Source of the DNA: Cryptomeria japonica
Taxonomy: Eukaryota > Streptophyta > Pinopsida > Cupressales > Cupressaceae
Assembly: GCF_030272615.1 (NCBI RefSeq)
Contig: NC_081407.1
Coordinates: forward strand, 139,318,897-139,382,896
Reading direction: 5' to 3'
Length of the DNA: 64,000 nucleotides
Shown: positions 62,500-64,000 of the stretch, piece after piece
Layout: each line of letters begins with the position of its first letter
How positions within the stretch are numbered: the stretch's first letter is position 1
The notes under the pieces: generated by a model
Told to the model about the DNA's origin: nothing
Databases searched by the model: none
Seen by the model: the letters and a program-made list of their open reading frames with translations, nothing else
Program-made: the position numbers and the translations under genes

Positions 62500-62923
62500 T
62501 ACAAAGGATGCATGATTCTTCTATCCATGGTGCGCATGCAGGAGGTGTCGAGTGGCTGAGCTAGGGTTTCAAAACCCTAGCTCGTGGGAGGTCTCAGGTG
62601 CAGGTGCTGCAGGGGAGGGGAGTGAAGGTTGTCGGGGGTGAGTGGCGAGCTAGGCGCGGCTGGAGGGAAGAGCTACTGCGTCGACCGTTGGGGGAAGATT
62701 GGCTGTGCGGGTGTTAGGGGTGACGGCGCGGGAGGAAGGGCTTCGGTAGGCTGCGGGTTGTGGGCTCCCGGTGGGACTCTCGTGGGGTTTGGGGGGTCAG
62801 TTTGGGGGTACTTTTGGGAGGAGCTTGGAAGGGGGAGCTGTTGGGGCGGTGTTTTCCCTTGGGTTTCTTCAGGTTGGGGTTTTTGGTTGGCCTTCGTGGC
62901 CCTTTAAAACTTATTGAGTTACG
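62500..62923 (+). promoter_or_regulatory. GC-rich leader of the right-edge LINE
   Basis: An abrupt GC- and G-rich block, unlike the AT-rich flank, precedes the ORF1 start at 62924. L1-type LINEs carry an internal promoter in their 5' UTR, and this position and composition fit one. Includes the 12-bp-arm palindrome at 62558-62583. The exact 5' end of the element is not defined. Confidence 0.5.
62558..62583. repeat. Perfect palindrome in the LINE leader
   Basis: GAGCTAGGGTTT and AAACCCTAGCTC are perfect 12-bp inverted arms separated by two bases. Confidence 0.95.
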
Positions 62924-64000
62924 ATGTCGTGTTTTGGTGGTGAGGCCTCTCAAGGGGCTCCAGCCATGGATTTCCATGCAGCGGTGGGCTCTAAACCCCC
63001 ACCTCAGAATATGAGGACATTTTCCAATACCCTTTTTGCCTCAGAACCGGGGATTGGAAGTAATGGTAATTCTCGCCTTACGAAGATTAACGGGTGCCTG
63101 GAGAGATGCAGTGAAAGGCTGAAGCTGGTCATTCCTCCAGAGATGATAGCGAAAGATGTGGAGTACTTTTCAAAACACTCGGTCTACTGCAAATTTCTGG
63201 GAATGAGGGTCTCCCTGCAGTTCCTGGAAAACTGGGCGTAGAGGTCTTGGGCACTAGATGGGGAAATGGAGATTATGCTGCTGGCGAACAATTATTTTAT
63301 GGTTACTTTCAATTGTATGGAGGACCGAAATAGGGTTTTTGAAGGAGGCCCATATTTTCACAATCAGGTGGGGTTGTTCATCAAACCTTGGCATGCGGGG
63401 TTTAACCCTTCGGAGGAGCTCCCAAACAGGGTTCCTGTATGGGTTCGGTTACCACGTCTTCCAGTGGAATGTTGTCGAGAGGACGTGTTAAGGATGCTAG
63501 CAGCACTGCTGGGGAAACCAGTGGGATCTTCATCGCAAACCTTAGGGAGAAAGGTAATGACCTTTGCACACATTTGTGTTGAAATTGATCTCAGTAAACC
63601 ATTACCAGATGTTGTAGATATGTGTGTGGGCTCTTACTCATGGGTTCAATAGCTAGACTATGAGACTCTACCCTTTCGTTGTCGACTGTGTCATGAGTAT
63701 GGTCATCTTCAACGTAAATGCCCTAGATATAAACCAGTGGTGTCCCAACCTCAACATCAGGCTCAGGGTCAAGATAGGGTGGATAAAGGTAAAAGTGCTA
63801 TGGTGACTGATGTTGTGGGGGCTGAGGGGTTTGTTCCAGTGAAGACAAGGAACAGAAATCGGGGCCAGAAGAGGTCCCTTCAGGAGAGACAGGAGGAGGA
63901 TACTTTTAATAGATTTGAAGTGCTGGATGACCTCTGCCATCAGGAAGTGAATATGGGATTTACCCCATTGGATCAGGGGGCTTCAGGGGAGGCACCAGAA
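62924..64000 (+). pseudogene. LINE ORF1 (DUF4283 plus CCHC knuckle), runs off the window
   Basis: A single frame runs from ATG 62924 to the window edge, broken only by two TAG codons (63239-63241 and 63650-63652). A DUF4283 domain spans about residues 50-230 (YCKFLGMRVSL, VFEGGPYFHNQVGLFIKPW, VPVWVRLPRLPVECC). Then LPFRCRLCHEYGHLQRKCP holds an intact CX2CX4HX4C knuckle (about 63673-63723), followed by a basic/acidic tail (KTRNRNRGQKRS). ORF2 is expected beyond 64000. With no frameshifts and only two stops it is much younger than the other LINE ORF1 relics. If both TAG codons came from CAG or TGG, they would match the nonsense pattern in the other elements. Confidence 0.8.

Noticed and set aside
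62629-63014. Gly/Trp-rich open frames in the GC-rich block
   Set aside because: They result from G-rich composition of the LINE leader and overlap the ORF1 start in another frame.

Overview
This window looks like gymnosperm, probably conifer, nuclear DNA. It is AT-rich and almost entirely built of decayed retroelements. One ordinary nuclear gene is stretched over about 18 kb by a 13.5 kb and a 3.4 kb intron. Repeat families of plant type are present: Ty3/gypsy with a chromodomain, Ty1/copia, LINEs with DUF4283/CCHC ORF1s, and 5S-rRNA-derived TRIM-like repeats. Nothing resembles an operon, phage, plasmid or CRISPR locus. The species cannot be named from the sequence.

The only host gene I can support is the plastid SufD homologue (ABCI7), on the minus strand at 8001-26395. 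It has three exons (25541-26395, 11755-12014, 8001-8316) with GT-AG junctions that join in frame into a 476-residue protein. It keeps the KCSHG motif of the SufBC2D Fe-S cluster scaffold. Intron 1 contains a short LTR element with gag and protease but no polymerase (20005-22964, 5-bp target duplication), a LINE RNase H scrap, other LTR relics, a hairpin and several diverged local duplications. Intron 2 contains a 161-bp tandem duplication and a pair of 5S-rRNA-like segments (Cassandra-like TRIM).

Left flank (1-8000): a copia-type LTR, a plus-strand LINE ORF1 fragment, a minus-strand LINE relic (ORF1 plus endonuclease) and a solo gypsy-type LTR.

Right of the gene: the promoter side contains a 142-bp duplication, followed by AT-rich DNA. 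Two adjacent minus-strand copia relics follow (about 28980-30870 and 30881-34765), the second carrying a large inverted duplication of its reverse-transcriptase/RNase H region. Next come a gypsy gag/protease scrap (about 37341-38600), a structurally complete but dead Ty3/gypsy chromovirus (39110-45143, near-identical 5-bp target duplication), two minus-strand LTR relics and a 6.1 kb LINE (48087-54157, 12-bp target duplication). The tail of the window holds a copia LTR with polypurine tract, a (CT)35(CA)31 microsatellite, long unassigned AT-rich DNA, an LTR promoter relic and the 5' end of another LINE that runs off the right edge.

I found no previously undescribed system. The most useful results are the three-exon reconstruction of the SufD gene across repeat-filled introns, the gag-protease-only element, the 5S-derived pair, the short-motif arrays inside LTRs, and the ATGA overlap joining the two LINE ORFs.
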